DNA of 64,000 nucleotides from RH-AL1 sp964235705 (GTDB lineage: Bacteria > Pseudomonadota > Alphaproteobacteria > Rhizobiales > Beijerinckiaceae), in NCBI GenBank assembly GCA_964235705.1, contig CAXSDP010000003.1, positions 62,001 to 126,000 of the forward strand. Reading direction: 5' to 3'. Made by a program: the position numbers and the translations under genes. A model generated the notes under the pieces. The model ran no database searches. It was not told where the DNA came from and saw only the letters and a list, made by a program, of their open reading frames with translations. Shown piece by piece: positions 50,148 to 61,137 of this stretch; the first letter of the stretch is position 1; the number at the start of each line of letters is the position of its first letter.

Positions 50148-50768
50148 TCATCGACGTTCAGGATGGGTGCCACTATCCGCGCCGCCTGAGCCGACTGAGT
50201 GTTTCGCGGCATGTAAAGCGAGAGTTGCGTCATTCGAATCCAATTTGAGCTTCCTGCGGGCGTCATCAAAGTTTGACGTCGTGTTCGCGGCCAACGGGGT
50301 CGCGGCTTCACAGCCTGACGCTGTAGCACCGCCCGTTCCGCCCGCGCTCATCCACTCGCCGCCGTGCGGCACGCCGCCAGGGACGCGCGGCCACGCATAA
50401 TTGTATTGAGGAGTCGTGCCGTCGCCTCCGCGTAGCCGATCTCCTGCGGCAGCGCCTCCGGCGCGACCCCTCCATCCAGCGCGAGGTCGGCCAAGTGCAG
50501 GCGGTAGGCGTCCTCCCGGTCGATCGGCGGCAGGCGCGCCAGGGCGAGGTGGATGGCGGCCAGCGCCCTATCGCCGCCCCGCCACAGGGCGAGCGCCTTG
50601 GCGATCCGCGCCGGTGCGGCGACGCCCCCTTTGACCGCGATGGGCCGCCGCGAGCAGGGCGACGAGGCGGTCGTGGTCCGTCTCGTCGTGGCGGCGTGTA
50701 GGGAATGGGCGAGGATCGTCCGGGTGCCGAGCACCACGCCTTCGGCCACTTCCGCCCTCGCCAGCCAA
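50148..50768 (-). pseudogene. degraded gene remnant, possibly a toxin/effector
   Basis: Several reverse-strand fragments in different frames resemble parts of one protein family. The stretch around 50420-50600 encodes RIAKALALWRGGDRALAAIHLALARLPPIDREDAYRLHLADLALDGGVAPEALPQEIGY, similar to the N-terminal region of alphaproteobacterial proteins that end in a nuclease-like toxin domain. Another frame near 50150-50300 gives ANTTSNFDDARRKLKLDSN and LHAAKHSVGSGGADSG, similar to a C-terminal motif of such proteins. No open frame joins them. The rest of the 940-bp gap before argG (to 51004) shows nothing else I can support. Confidence 0.4.
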
Positions 50769-51004
50769 CCGTATCGGGCGACGCGCGACTGCCGTTGTTC
50801 CAACAAAGATGAGGATTGCAAAACCCGCCCCCTGTTCGTTAAGAATGCTGGCAAAGTACAGGGCGGCGACGGTGGCGGCAATGAAGGTCGTGAACAGCGA
50901 TCATACTTGAACCGGCCGAAACTGTGTCCGACCGCCGTTTCGACCCCCGGATGCTCCGTCGCGACCGGACGGGTGTCCCACCACCCGCCCGACCGATGCC
51001 GCCC

Positions 51005-52267
<1,263 letters not shown>

Positions 52268-52489
52268 TCGTTCGTTCTCCGCGAAAGCAAGGCGGCGGCG
52301 CAAGACCGATGGTCGAGGCGTGGGCTTTCGGTCCTTACGGACGGGTGGGGGCGATGACAAGCGCTTCGGCCCCCTCGCCGGCGCTCCCGTCGCTTTTCGA
52401 GACGGGACGAAACCCATCGAACCGCGAGTCTAAAAGCCACCCCTGCCTCGAACCAAGGCAAAAGCGGCCGCATTGGCGGACGCGACGCG
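52268..52489. other. argG upstream spacer
   Basis: The 222 bp between the argG start and the membrane-protein remnant presumably hold the argG promoter. No clear promoter boxes or coding sequence are seen. A short AAACCCATCG stretch is the only compositional break. Confidence 0.4.
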
Positions 52490-52674
52490 GTTCACCTCCC
52501 GGGCGTGACGCGCTTCGTCCGGGACGGGCTCGACGGCGCGCTCCTCGCCAAGGGCATGTCGCCAAGGGCATGCGGGCCGGCAACCCCGGCCGGGTGCGCG
52601 CCGTGACGGCGACGCTGGCGGTGGCGTCGGTCGTCGCGCTCGACGTGCTCTACGGCGTCCGGGCGCTCTCGTGA
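52490..52674 (+). pseudogene. membrane-protein C-terminal remnant with 14-bp tandem duplication
   Basis: The region encodes VTRFVRDGLDGALLAKGM in one frame and MRAGNPGRVRAVTATLAVASVVALDVLYGVRALS in another, which together read like the end of a DUF4267-type four-helix membrane protein. A perfect 14-bp tandem duplication of TCGCCAAGGGCATG (52545-52558 and 52559-52572) causes the frame shift. Removing one copy joins the two pieces. The N-terminal part of the gene is absent upstream, so this is an old truncated gene with a later slippage. Confidence 0.6.
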
Positions 52675-53348
52675 GGCTCGTCGGGCCCCGCCCTCGGTGA
52701 CCCGACGAGCGGCGCGCGAAGCCCGAACACGACCAACAGCACGATCAGCGTCGCGGCGGTGACATCGGACAGGAAATGCGCGCCCAAGGCCATGCGCCAA
52801 AGGCTCGTGACGGCGGTGAACAGGATCGCGCCGGCGAGCGCCGGGCCGCGCCACGGTGGCGGCACGAGGCTCGCCGGCGCCAACGTCCAACTCGCGAGGG
52901 CGGCCTCGCCGGACGGGAACGAGCAATCGTCGCGGCAGCCGCCCTCGTGGCTGGTGAACGGCTCGAACGCGGCCGTGCCGCCGAACCGCGTGACGGCGGT
53001 CGGGCGTGGCCGATGCATCATTGGTTTCAGCGTGCCGTGCACGATGAGGCCCGGCCCGAGCACGAGGCTCAGCGTCAGGAACGCCAGGCCGCGCCGGGTG
53101 GGTGCCAGGGTCTTCGCGATCAGCCCGACTTCGGCGGCGAGCGTCGCCAGCGCGCTCGCCGCGAACAGCACGAAGGGCAGGCCCCAGAGCACGTAGCGGA
53201 GGGCGACACCCACCGGCGTGTCGCCGACGAAGCGTCCGTGCCCGGCGTAGGAGAGGCGCGCGACGTCGAGGTCCCAGGCCGGATGCGAGGCCAGCGCGAG
53301 GAGCGCGCCGCACAGGAGGGCGGCGAGGGCGAGCACTGGTTTGGTCAT
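52650..53348 (-). CDS. PAP2-family phosphatase
   Basis: A 232-residue integral membrane phosphatase. Phosphatase motifs are KPMMHRPRP (C1), CRDDCSFPSGEA (C2) and RMALGAHFLSDV (C3 with His and Asp). In C2 the usual His of PSGH is replaced by Glu, a form I have seen in lipid A 1-phosphatase-like relatives but which makes activity less certain. Likely substrates are lipid A, undecaprenyl pyrophosphate or phosphatidate, acting at the periplasmic face. Its C-terminus overlaps the remnant gene on the other strand. Confidence 0.85.
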   Translation of the reverse strand: MTKPVLALAALLCGALLALASHPAWDLDVARLSYAGHGRFVGDTPVGVALRYVLWGLPFVLFAASALATLAAEVGLIAKTLAPTRRGLAFLTLSLVLGPGLIVHGTLKPMMHRPRPTAVTRFGGTAAFEPFTSHEGGCRDDCSFPSGEAALASWTLAPASLVPPPWRGPALAGAILFTAVTSLWRMALGAHFLSDVTAATLIVLLVVFGLRAPLVGSPRAGPDEPHESARTP

Positions 53349-53457
53349 GTCCTGTCCCGATAGCTCATCCCGGGCCTCACCCTGATACCTCGTCCATCGC
53401 GCCGGGCCGACCCTTTTGCCGGTCGCGCGCGTCGCGTCGAGGGTTTAAGGGAGGCGC

Positions 53458-54273
53458 ATGCTCACCCCTCCCGAGATCGAGCGCTACGCGCGCCACATCG
53501 TCCTGCACGGCGTCGGGGGGCCGGGGCAGCAGCGGCTCAAGGGGGCCCGGGTGCTGGTGGTCGGCGCCGGTGGCCTCGGTGCGCCGCTGCTGCAATACCT
53601 CGCCGCCGCCGGGGTCGGCAGGCTCACGGTCCTCGACGACGACACGGTGGCCCTGTCGAACCTCCAGCGCCAGGTGTTGCACGGTACGCCCGACATCGGG
53701 CGGCGCAAGGTCGACAGCGCGGCCGACGCCATCGCCCGCCTCAATCCGCACGTCGCGGTGGAGGCGGTCCCGCTGCGGCTCGACGCCGGCAACGTCGACG
53801 CGTTGGTGCGCGGCCATGACGTCGTCGCCGACGGATCGGATAATTTCGCCACCCGCTACGCCGTCTCCGACGGCTGCTTCCGCGAGCGGGTGCCGCTCGT
53901 CACGGCGGCGGTCGGCGCCTTCGACGCGTCGCTGACCACGCTGCGCCCCTTCGAGCACAACGCCGCCGGCGAGCCGAACCCGACCTATCGCTGCCTGTTC
54001 CCCGACCTGCCGCCGGCGGACAGCGTGCCGACCTGCGCGGAGGCCGGCGTGCTCGGCGCCCTCACCGGCACCCTCGGCGCGATGATGGCGATGGAAGTGA
54101 TCCGCGAGGTCGTCGGCTTCGGCGAGGGCCTGGTCGGCCGCCTGTTGCTGATCGACGCGCTGTCGATGCGCTTCGAGACGCTGTCGTACCGGTGGGACCC
54201 GGCCAACCCCTTGAGCGGCGCCGCCGCCGCGAGGTCCGGCGGCGACGAGGGGTGTGAAGGCGCCCGGGAATGA
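53458..54273 (+). CDS. ThiF/MoeB/HesA-family adenylyltransferase
   Basis: A 271-residue E1-like enzyme activating the C-terminus of a sulfur-carrier such as MoaD or ThiS. The ATP-binding loop is VLVVGAGGLGAPLLQYLAAAGVG, then the acidic DDDTVALSNLQRQ, and the crossover loop with catalytic Cys in PTCAEAGVLGALTG. The paired CxxC zinc ligands of E. coli MoeB are incomplete (only YRC), as is common in this alphaproteobacterial subgroup. It lies 13 bp before the ABC exporter gene and may be co-transcribed. Confidence 0.88.
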   Translation: MLTPPEIERYARHIVLHGVGGPGQQRLKGARVLVVGAGGLGAPLLQYLAAAGVGRLTVLDDDTVALSNLQRQVLHGTPDIGRRKVDSAADAIARLNPHVAVEAVPLRLDAGNVDALVRGHDVVADGSDNFATRYAVSDGCFRERVPLVTAAVGAFDASLTTLRPFEHNAAGEPNPTYRCLFPDLPPADSVPTCAEAGVLGALTGTLGAMMAMEVIREVVGFGEGLVGRLLLIDALSMRFETLSYRWDPANPLSGAAAARSGGDEGCEGARE

Positions 54274-54286
54274 TTATAAGTCAGGG

Positions 54287-56098
54287 ATGACAGATGCGAT
54301 CGTGAGCGCCACCGCTGCCAAGCCCAAGCGCGCGAGGCCCAACCTCCGGGCGCTGCTGCCGATCCTGCCTTACGCGTCCCGTTACTGGGCGCGCATCGCC
54401 GCCGCCATCGCCGCGCTGACCGCCGCCTCGGCGGCGACGCTGGTCGTGCCGGTGGCGATCCGCCGTATCGTCGACTTCGGCTTCGCGCCGAGGAAGGCCG
54501 GGCTGATCAACGGCTACTTCGGCGGCATGCTGGTCGTCGTGGCGGTGCTGGCGGTGGCCTCGGGCGCCCGCTACTATTTCGTCATGACGTTGGGCGAGCG
54601 CATCGTGTCCGACCTGCGCCGCGACGTGTTCGCGCACCTCACCCGCCTCGACGCCACCTTCTACGACACCGCGCGCACCGGCGAACTCGTGTCGCGCCTC
54701 ACCGCCGACACGACGCAGTTGAAGTCCTCGTTCGGCTCCTCGGCGTCGGTCCTGCTGCGCAACCTGTTCCTGTTCGTCGGCTCGCTCGCGCTGATGTTCG
54801 CGACGAGCGCCAAGCTGTCCGCCTTCGTCTTCGTGGTGCTGCCGGCGGTCGTGCTGCCGCTGGTCGCCTCCGGCCGCACGGTGCGCCGGCGCTCGCGGGC
54901 GGCGCAGGACACGCTGGCGAACGCCACCGCCTACGCCACCGAGAGCCTGGGCGCGGTGCGCGCGATGCAGGCCTACAACGCTCAAGGGCTTACGGCCGAC
55001 CGCTTCGCCGGCGCCGTGGAGAACGCCTACGACGCCTCGCGCAGCGCGGTCGCGGCGCGGGCGACCCTCACGGGCGTGGTGATCACCCTGGTCTTCGCCA
55101 GCGTCGTCTTCGTGCTCTGGTACGGCGCGCACGACGTGCTGACCGGCCGCATGACCGGCGGCCAGCTCTCGCAGTTCGTCCTCTACGCGGTACTGGGCGC
55201 CAGCGCGCTCGGCCAGCTCAGCGAGGTGTGGAGCGAGATCGTCGCCGCGGCGGGGGCCGCCGGACGCATCGGCGAATTGTTGGCGGTGCGCCCCACGATC
55301 GTCGCCCCCGCCGTCCCCGCCAAGCTCCCGGCGCCGCCGCAGGGCGGCGTGGTCTTCGACAACGTCTCGTTCGGCTATCCCTCGCGCGGCGACGCGCTGG
55401 CCCTGCACGACCTCAGCTTCGCCGTGCGGCCGGGCGAAACGGTCGCCATCGTCGGGCCGTCCGGTGCCGGCAAGACGACCCTGTTCCAGCTGCTGCTGCG
55501 CTTCTACGATCCCGCCAGCGGCCGCATCCTGTACGACGGCCTCGACATCCGCACCCTCGATCCCGCGGACCTTCGCGCGCACATCCGCTCCGTGCCGCAG
55601 GATCCCGTCATCTTCGGCGCGACGATCGCCGACAACATCCGCTACGGGCGTCCCGAGGCCACCGTCGGCGCCGTCCGCCAGGCGGCGGAGCAGGCCGCCG
55701 CCGACCAGTTCATCCGCATGCTGCCCGACGGCTACGAGACGCCGGTGGGCGAGCGCGGCGTCACGCTGTCGGGCGGCCAGCGCCAGCGCGTCGCGATCGC
55801 CCGCGCGATCCTCGACAGCGCCCCGCTGCTGCTGCTCGACGAGGCGACCTCCGCCCTCGACGCCGAGAGCGAAACGCTGGTGCAGGGCGCGCTGGAGAAG
55901 CTGATGGCGACGCGCACCACCCTCGTCATCGCGCACCGGCTCGCCACCGTGCTGCGGGCGGATCGCATCCTGGTGCTCGAGGGCGGTCGCATCGTCGAGG
56001 AGGGCACGCACCGCTCGCTCGTCGCGCAGAACGGCCTTTACGCCCGCTTGGCCAAGCTGCAGTTCGACAGCCATGGGCTCAGTGACGCCGCCGAGTGA
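54287..56098 (+). CDS. MsbA-type ABC exporter (fused membrane and ATPase domains)
   Basis: A 603-residue half-transporter. Six helices come first (ARIAAAIAALTAASAATLVV ... LVFASVVFVLWYGAHDV), with the coupling-helix region LRRDVFAHLTRLDATFYDTARTGELVSRLTADT. The nucleotide-binding domain has Walker A VGPSGAGKTTLFQ, signature VTLSGGQRQRVAIARAI and Walker B LLLLDEATSALD. Homodimers export lipids or drugs. The ATG at 54287 was chosen over GTG at 54254, which lies inside the previous gene. It could flip lipid A or other glycolipids given its close similarity to MsbA-like proteins. Confidence 0.92.
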   Translation: MTDAIVSATAAKPKRARPNLRALLPILPYASRYWARIAAAIAALTAASAATLVVPVAIRRIVDFGFAPRKAGLINGYFGGMLVVVAVLAVASGARYYFVMTLGERIVSDLRRDVFAHLTRLDATFYDTARTGELVSRLTADTTQLKSSFGSSASVLLRNLFLFVGSLALMFATSAKLSAFVFVVLPAVVLPLVASGRTVRRRSRAAQDTLANATAYATESLGAVRAMQAYNAQGLTADRFAGAVENAYDASRSAVAARATLTGVVITLVFASVVFVLWYGAHDVLTGRMTGGQLSQFVLYAVLGASALGQLSEVWSEIVAAAGAAGRIGELLAVRPTIVAPAVPAKLPAPPQGGVVFDNVSFGYPSRGDALALHDLSFAVRPGETVAIVGPSGAGKTTLFQLLLRFYDPASGRILYDGLDIRTLDPADLRAHIRSVPQDPVIFGATIADNIRYGRPEATVGAVRQAAEQAAADQFIRMLPDGYETPVGERGVTLSGGQRQRVAIARAILDSAPLLLLDEATSALDAESETLVQGALEKLMATRTTLVIAHRLATVLRADRILVLEGGRIVEEGTHRSLVAQNGLYARLAKLQFDSHGLSDAAE

Positions 56099-56314
56099 CG
56101 TCGCGACGATGGAACCCGCCGCGCGCCCTTCGGGCTGATGTCCTGAGTCCTCGCATATCATCGGGCGGTCCCGAAAACCGCCGCGCACCTGTCGGTCCGA
56201 TGCTGGCGGTGGTTGCCCGGCGTTCACCGCACCGTGACCCTTCACGAAGAGGGGATCGTTTGGACCCTGTACGGCGGCGACCCGATCATTGATATTGAAC
56301 GTGAGGGAACCGGC

Positions 56315-57520
56315 ATGGAGGATCGCCCGGTGAGGCGAGGGATCACGGCATGCGCGGGCTTGGGGGCGATCGCCTCGGTGACCTTCGGGCTCGCTTGGGT
56401 GACGACCACGAAGCCGGTCGCCAGGGCCGCGCCGGCGCCGAAACCGGTGCCCGTGCTGGCGGTTGAGGCCACGGCGCGGGACGTGCCGGTCATCCTGCGC
56501 GGGCTCGGCACCGTCACGGCCTTCAATTCCGTGTCGCTGCGCAGCCGCGTCGAGGGCAACATCACGGCGGTCAACTTCAAGGAGGGGCAGGCCGTTGGGA
56601 AAGGCGACCTGCTGATCCAGCTCGATCCGCGCCCCTACGAGGCCGCGCTCGACCAGGCGAAGGCGAACCTCACGCGCGACCAGGCGATGCTGGCGAACGC
56701 CAAGGTCGACCTGGCCCGCTACTCCAACCTGCTCAAGCGCAACTTCTCGCCCGAGCAGCAGGTCGCGACGCAGCAGACCACCGTCGCGCAGAACGAGGCG
56801 ACGGCGCAGGCCGACCAGGCGGCGATCCAGGCGGCGCAGCTCAACGTCGACTACGCGGCGCTTCGCTCCCCCATCGACGGCGTCACCGGCATCCGTCACA
56901 TCGACATCGGCAACCTGATCCAGGCCAACAGCCAGCAGAACCTCGTCACCATCACGCAGATCCAGCCGATCTACGTCATCTTCACCCTGCCGGAGGCCGA
57001 CATCGACCGGGTGCGGGACGCGATGGCCAAGGGCACGCTGACGGTCCAGGCCTTCAAGGCCGACGACCAACACATGATCGCCGAGGGCAAGCTCGACCTC
57101 ATCGACAACACGGTGGACCCGTCCACCGGCACCGTGCAGCTCAAGGCGGAGTTCGCCAACGCCGATCGCGCGCTCTGGCCGGGCCAATTCGTCAACGCGC
57201 ACGCGGTGCTGCGAACCGTGCACGGCGGCGTGACGGTGCCGGCGGCGGCGGTGCTGACCGGGCCGAACGGCACCTTCTCCTACCTCATCGAGCCCCACGC
57301 CGGCGACCAGCCATCCAAGGTCGAGCTGCGTCCCGTGCAGGTGCTGCAGACGGAGGACAGCGAGGCGCTGATCGGCAGCGGGCTGAAGCTCGGTGACCAG
57401 GTGGTCACCGCCGGACAGTTCCGCCTTCAGCCCGGTGCGAGCGTGACCGTCGCCTCGCAGCTCGCCGAAAGCGGCCAGAAGCTCACCGACGCGCCGGCCG
57501 GCACCAAGGACGCGGAATGA
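56315..57520 (+). CDS. RND efflux membrane fusion protein (MdtA-like)
   Basis: A 401-residue periplasmic adaptor with a membrane anchor (ITACAGLGAIASVTFGLAWVTT) and typical MdtA/AcrA parts: VILRGLGTVTAFNSVSLRSRVEGNITAVNFKEGQAVGKGDLLIQLDPRPYEAALDQAKANL (lipoyl and hairpin start), the coiled-coil hairpin, LRSPIDGVTGIRHIDIGNLIQ and a beta-barrel. GTGAGGGA precedes the ATG. It is the adaptor for the RND pump that follows 61 bp later. Confidence 0.95.
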   Translation: MEDRPVRRGITACAGLGAIASVTFGLAWVTTTKPVARAAPAPKPVPVLAVEATARDVPVILRGLGTVTAFNSVSLRSRVEGNITAVNFKEGQAVGKGDLLIQLDPRPYEAALDQAKANLTRDQAMLANAKVDLARYSNLLKRNFSPEQQVATQQTTVAQNEATAQADQAAIQAAQLNVDYAALRSPIDGVTGIRHIDIGNLIQANSQQNLVTITQIQPIYVIFTLPEADIDRVRDAMAKGTLTVQAFKADDQHMIAEGKLDLIDNTVDPSTGTVQLKAEFANADRALWPGQFVNAHAVLRTVHGGVTVPAAAVLTGPNGTFSYLIEPHAGDQPSKVELRPVQVLQTEDSEALIGSGLKLGDQVVTAGQFRLQPGASVTVASQLAESGQKLTDAPAGTKDAE

Positions 57521-57581
57521 AGGGTACGGCGAGCGGGGCGAGGCGAGAAGGGCGCGGGGGGCACGGCATGAGGGGCGTGCC

Positions 57582-60500
57582 ATGAACATCTCCGCCCCCT
57601 TCATCAAGCGGCCGATCGCCACCGTCCTCATCATGGTGGCGCTCCTGGTCGGCGGCGCGATCGGTTACACGCTCCTGCCGGTCGCCGCTCTGCCGAGCGT
57701 CGACTTCCCGACCATCTCGGTGAGCGCGCAGCTGCCGGGCGCCGATCCCAACACGATGGCCTCGGCGGTGGCGCAGCCGTTGGAGCGGCAGTTCGCGCAG
57801 ATCCCCGGCGTCAACCAGATCACGTCGGCGTCCGTGCTCGGCACCACTAACATCACGCTGCAATTCGACTTGTCCCGCAACATCGACGGTGCCGCCGGCG
57901 ACGTGCAGCAGGCGATCAACGCCGCCGGCGGCTTCCTGCCCAAGACCCTCCCGAACCCTCCCACCTACAAGAAGGTCAACCCGGCCGACACGCCCGTGCT
58001 GATCCTCGGCCTGACGTCGCAGGCGATGCCGCTGACGCAACTCGACCAGTTCGCCGACCTCAACGTGGCGCAGCGCATCTCGACCCTGCCCGGCGTCGGC
58101 CAGGTGCTGATTTTCGGCGAGCAGAAGTACGCGCCCACCATCATGGTCAACCCGCTGTCGCTCGCCTCGCGCGGGATCGGGCTGGACGACATCGCGACCG
58201 CCGTGACCAGCACGACGGCGAACCTGCCGGTCGGCACGCTCCAGGGTCCCAGCCAATCCTACCAGATCGGCACCAACGGCCAGCTGTTCCTGCCCCAGCA
58301 GATCGCCAAATCCGTCGTGGCCTACCGCAACGGCGCCCCGGTGAAGCTCGGCGACGTCGCCAAGGTGGTCGCCGGCGTCGACTCGCCGCTCCAGGCGAGC
58401 TGGGTCGGCGCGACACGCGGCGAGATGATCGGCATCTGGCGTCAGCCCGGCGCGAACACGCCGCAACTGGTGGACCAGATCAAGGCGAAGCTGCCGAGCC
58501 TGCGGGAAAGCATCCCGCCCTCCATCGAGCTGTCGACGGTGGTCGACCGCTCCACCTCCATCCGCGACAGCTTCACCGACGTGAAGATCACGCTGATGGG
58601 CACGATCGTGCTCGTCATCATCGTCATCTTCGTCTTCCTGCGCGAGCTCTGGGCCACCGTGATCCCGGCCATGACCGTGCCGCTCTCGCTGGTCGGCACC
58701 TTCGCGGTCATGTACGGGCTCGGCTACACGCTCGACAACCTGTCGCTGATGGGGTTGACGCTGGCGGTCGGCCTCGTCGTCGACGACGCGATCGTCATGC
58801 TGGAGAACATCTTCCGGCACCTGGAGATGGGCAAGGATCGCGTCACGGCGGCGCTCGACGGCGCCAAGGAGATCGGTTTCACCATCATCTCCATCACCGT
58901 CTCGCTCATCGCGGTGTTCATCCCGCTCCTGTTCATGGGCGGCATCGTCGGCCGGCTGTTCCGCGAGTTCGGCGTCGTGGTGACGGTCGCCATCGTGCTG
59001 TCGGCCCTCATCGCGATCACCCTGTCACCGATGATGGGGTCCTTGGTCCTGAGGAACCCGCACCACGTCAAGCACGGGCGGTTGTACCGCCTGAGCGAGC
59101 GCGGCTTCGAGAAGCTGCTCGCCGGTTACGAACGCGTCCTCAAGCTGTCGCTGCGTTTCCGCGCCCCGGTGATGGTGCTCAACATCGCGCTCATCGCGTT
59201 GTCCGCCTACTTCTTCGTCACCATGCCGAAGGGGTTCTTCCCGCAGGAGGACACCGGTCTGCTGTCCGGTTTCACCCAGGCCGACCAGGACGTTTCGTTC
59301 GCCGGCATGAAGCGGCGTCAGGAAGCCTCGCTGAAGGTCGTGACGGCGGATCCCGACGTCGAAGCCGTCGGCTCGGCCGTCGGCGGCAACGCGAGTTCCG
59401 GCTTCAACACCGGCCGCATGTTCATCCAGCTGAAGCCGCTCGACCAGCGCCACGCCAGCGCGGACCAGATCATCCAGCGCCTACGCGTCAAGCTCGCGGA
59501 GGTGCCTGGCATCGTGACCTACCTGCAATCTGTGCAGAACATCCAACTCGGCGGCCGGCTCGCGCGCACGCAGTACCAGTACACGTTGCAGGACACCGAC
59601 ATCAACGAACTGAACGATTTCGCGCCGAAGCTGCTGGCCAGGCTGAAGGCTTCGCCGCTCCTGCAGGACGTCGCCAGCGATCAGCTGACCGGCAGCCCGA
59701 CGCTGATGATCGACATCGATCGTGACGCGGCCGCCCGGCTCGGCGTCAACGTGACCGCCATCCAGCAGACACTCGCGGACGCCTACGGGCAGTCCTTCGT
59801 CACGCAGATCTACGCGCCGCTCAACACCTATCACATCGTGATCGAGGTCGAGCCGCGCTTCCAGCAGGACACCGGCGCGCTCAGCCAGCTCTACGTCCAC
59901 GGCGCCGGCACGTCGATGATCCCGCTCAGCCAGTTCGCCAAACTGAAACCGGTGCCGGGCACGATCGCGGTCAACCACCAGGGCCAGTTCCCGGCCGTGA
60001 CCCTGTCCTTCAACCTCGCGCCCGGCGTGGCGCTCGGCCAGGCGGTGACGGCGATCGGTGGCATCGAGGCCTCGATGGGCAAGCCACCGACGGTGCAGAC
60101 CTCGTTCCAGGGGACGGCGCAGGAGTTCCAGAAGTCGCTGGCGACCCAGCCGATCCTCATCGCCGCCGCCCTATTCGCCGTCTACATCGTGCTGGGCATC
60201 CTGTACGAGAGCTTCATCCATCCCTTCACCATCCTGCTCAGCCTGCCCTCGGCCTGCGCTGGGGCGCTGCTGTCGCTGAAGCTGTTCGGGTTCGACCTCA
60301 GCATGATGGCGATCATCGGCCTCGTCATGCTGATCGGCATCGTGAAGAAGAACGCGATCATGATGATCGACTTCGCGTTGCACCGGGAGCGGGAGGGTGG
60401 CTTGAGCCCGGAGGAGTCGGTCTACGAAGCCTGCGTGCTCCGGTTCCGACCGATCATGATGACGACCATGGCCGCCCTGCTCGGCACCCTGCCGATCGCG

Positions 60501-60719
60501 ATCGGCTACGGGGCCGGCGCGGACCTGCGCCAGCCGCTCGGCGTCGCCGTGGTCGGCGGCCTGATCGTGTCGCAGGCCTTGACCCTGTTCACGACGCCCG
60601 TCACCTACTTGTACATGGATAAGCTCACGACATTGTTCGGCAGCACGCCGCAGAAGCGGACCCTGGCCCAGGAGATCGACGACCCGGTGGTGCCCGACAC
60701 GGAACGCGAGGCGGCCTGA
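57582..60719 (+). CDS. RND efflux permease (MdtB/MdtC-like)
   Basis: A 1045-residue hydrophobe/amphiphile efflux pump with 12 helices and two large periplasmic loops. Proton-relay Asp residues are in GLVVDDAIVMLEN (helix 4). Marks include FIKRPIATVLIMVALLVGG at the start, ALPSVDFPTISVSAQLPGADPNTM, and the second-half KKNAIMMIDFALHRERE and FRPIMMTTMAALLGTLPIAIG. Single pump gene, so it probably works as a homotrimer and not as an MdtB/C heterotrimer. The outer-membrane channel is not in this operon. Confidence 0.96.
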   Translation: MNISAPFIKRPIATVLIMVALLVGGAIGYTLLPVAALPSVDFPTISVSAQLPGADPNTMASAVAQPLERQFAQIPGVNQITSASVLGTTNITLQFDLSRNIDGAAGDVQQAINAAGGFLPKTLPNPPTYKKVNPADTPVLILGLTSQAMPLTQLDQFADLNVAQRISTLPGVGQVLIFGEQKYAPTIMVNPLSLASRGIGLDDIATAVTSTTANLPVGTLQGPSQSYQIGTNGQLFLPQQIAKSVVAYRNGAPVKLGDVAKVVAGVDSPLQASWVGATRGEMIGIWRQPGANTPQLVDQIKAKLPSLRESIPPSIELSTVVDRSTSIRDSFTDVKITLMGTIVLVIIVIFVFLRELWATVIPAMTVPLSLVGTFAVMYGLGYTLDNLSLMGLTLAVGLVVDDAIVMLENIFRHLEMGKDRVTAALDGAKEIGFTIISITVSLIAVFIPLLFMGGIVGRLFREFGVVVTVAIVLSALIAITLSPMMGSLVLRNPHHVKHGRLYRLSERGFEKLLAGYERVLKLSLRFRAPVMVLNIALIALSAYFFVTMPKGFFPQEDTGLLSGFTQADQDVSFAGMKRRQEASLKVVTADPDVEAVGSAVGGNASSGFNTGRMFIQLKPLDQRHASADQIIQRLRVKLAEVPGIVTYLQSVQNIQLGGRLARTQYQYTLQDTDINELNDFAPKLLARLKASPLLQDVASDQLTGSPTLMIDIDRDAAARLGVNVTAIQQTLADAYGQSFVTQIYAPLNTYHIVIEVEPRFQQDTGALSQLYVHGAGTSMIPLSQFAKLKPVPGTIAVNHQGQFPAVTLSFNLAPGVALGQAVTAIGGIEASMGKPPTVQTSFQGTAQEFQKSLATQPILIAAALFAVYIVLGILYESFIHPFTILLSLPSACAGALLSLKLFGFDLSMMAIIGLVMLIGIVKKNAIMMIDFALHREREGGLSPEESVYEACVLRFRPIMMTTMAALLGTLPIAIGYGAGADLRQPLGVAVVGGLIVSQALTLFTTPVTYLYMDKLTTLFGSTPQKRTLAQEIDDPVVPDTEREAA

Positions 60720-60728
60720 GGTGGCGGT

Positions 60729-61040
60729 TTGAGGACCGCCGCCACCGTCGCGGTGTGGTGCGCCTGCCTGCTCGGCGTCGCCATCGCCGCCTCGATCGCC
60801 ACGGCCGTGGTCTTCATGGCGAGCTCGCTGGACCCGACGGAGATGGTCACGAACGGCGTCGACGCCTGGACGGACGCGTTGAAGGCCGTGGCAGCCTTCG
60901 TCGGCCTCGTCGTCGTCGCCGCCCTCGCCCTGAGGCTGTGGCACACGGCGCGCTTCAGGGTGGTGGCGGTGGTGCTGACGCTCGCCGAACTCGGCGCGGT
61001 CGGCTGGGCCTGCGCCGTCTTCGCCCACGAATATTTCTAA
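60729..61040 (+). CDS. small three-helix membrane protein
   Basis: A 103-residue hypothetical protein with a TTG start 9 bp after the RND pump stop. Helices are TVAVWCACLLGVAIAASIATAVVFM, ALKAVAAFVGLVVVAALALRLW and FRVVAVVLTLAELGAVGWACAVF. No family recognised. Its place between the pump and a strong terminator suggests it is the last gene of that operon and may assist or accompany the pump. Confidence 0.6.
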   Translation: MRTAATVAVWCACLLGVAIAASIATAVVFMASSLDPTEMVTNGVDAWTDALKAVAAFVGLVVVAALALRLWHTARFRVVAVVLTLAELGAVGWACAVFAHEYF

Positions 61041-61048
61041 GATCCACG

Positions 61049-61083
61049 GGATCGGACCCGCGTCCGAGACGCGGGTCCGATCC
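61049..61083. terminator. strong hairpin terminator (16-bp perfect stem)
   Basis: Arms at 61049-61064 and 61068-61083 are exact complements with only a 3-nt CGA loop. It lies just after the small membrane gene and 55 bp from the convergent DUF892 gene end, so it can serve both directions. No long T-run follows. Confidence 0.75.
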
Positions 61084-61137
61084 GTCATCCATCGTGGGCG
61101 CGACCGGGGAGGGTCGCGCACCGTCTGGATCGATGCG

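Noticed and set aside
50092..50400. 102-residue forward frame after the glycine-rich gene
   Set aside because: It starts inside the terminator region, has no ribosome-binding site, and reverse-strand remnants explain the locus better.
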